Source: Bacillota bacterium (lineage in GTDB: Bacteria > Bacillota > UBA4882 > UBA10575). From it: a stretch of 5,042 bases of DNA. This document shows, piece after piece, positions 5,042 to 5,042 of the stretch. The stretch covers positions 97,861 to 102,902 of the forward strand of contig DOID01000145.1 of NCBI GenBank assembly GCA_003511465.1, read 5' to 3'. The notes under the pieces were generated by a model. The model searched no databases. It saw only the letters and a program-made list of their open reading frames with translations, and was not told where the DNA came from. The translations under genes and the position numbers were made by a program. Positions within the stretch are counted from its first letter, which is position 1; each line of letters starts with the position of its first letter.

Positions 5042-5042
5042 G

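Overview
The window looks like chromosomal DNA from an anaerobic, mid-GC member of the Firmicutes (Clostridia or a related class). The reasons are strong AGGAGG-type ribosome binding sites, compact ATGA-coupled operons, a DUF421/DUF4363 membrane-protein pair typical of Gram-positive spore-forming lineages, and an electron-bifurcating NfnAB transhydrogenase, which is typical of fermentative or acetogenic anaerobes. The exact genus cannot be read from the sequence.

Layout. On the minus strand, positions 925 to 1 carry a two-gene operon: a DUF421 (YetF-type) membrane protein whose stop overlaps the start of a DUF4363 small membrane-anchored protein that runs off the left edge. A divergent control region (about 926-1073) separates this operon from gdhA on the plus strand (1074-2321), a complete 415-residue glutamate dehydrogenase closed by a textbook intrinsic terminator. 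A second promoter region (2348-2488), with a perfect 7-bp inverted repeat just upstream of a good promoter, leads into nfnA-nfnB (2489-4701). These are coupled by an ATGA overlap and encode the two subunits of NADH-dependent reduced ferredoxin:NADP+ oxidoreductase.

How they work together. NfnAB uses NADH plus reduced ferredoxin to make NADPH, and GdhA interconverts 2-oxoglutarate plus ammonia with glutamate using NAD(P)H, so the plus-strand genes form a redox and nitrogen-assimilation neighbourhood. They have separate promoters and a terminator between them, so the link is one of location and not a shared transcript.

The final 341 bases (4702-5042) contain no credible gene. From about 4774 onward they hold an unusual concentration of inverted repeats: a 13-bp perfect hairpin nested in a 10-bp perfect outer stem, an 11-bp perfect hairpin with a GAAA loop, and a branched fold ending in a terminator-like hairpin at the right edge. 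Two of the hairpins with their 3' flanks are related copies (about 27 of 33 aligned positions identical, about 54 nt apart). This is the least explained part of the window and is best read as a structured non-coding RNA and/or the end of a mobile element. The identity is open: an OMEGA/HEARO-type RNA preceding an IscB/IsrB gene outside the window is one testable, unproven possibility.
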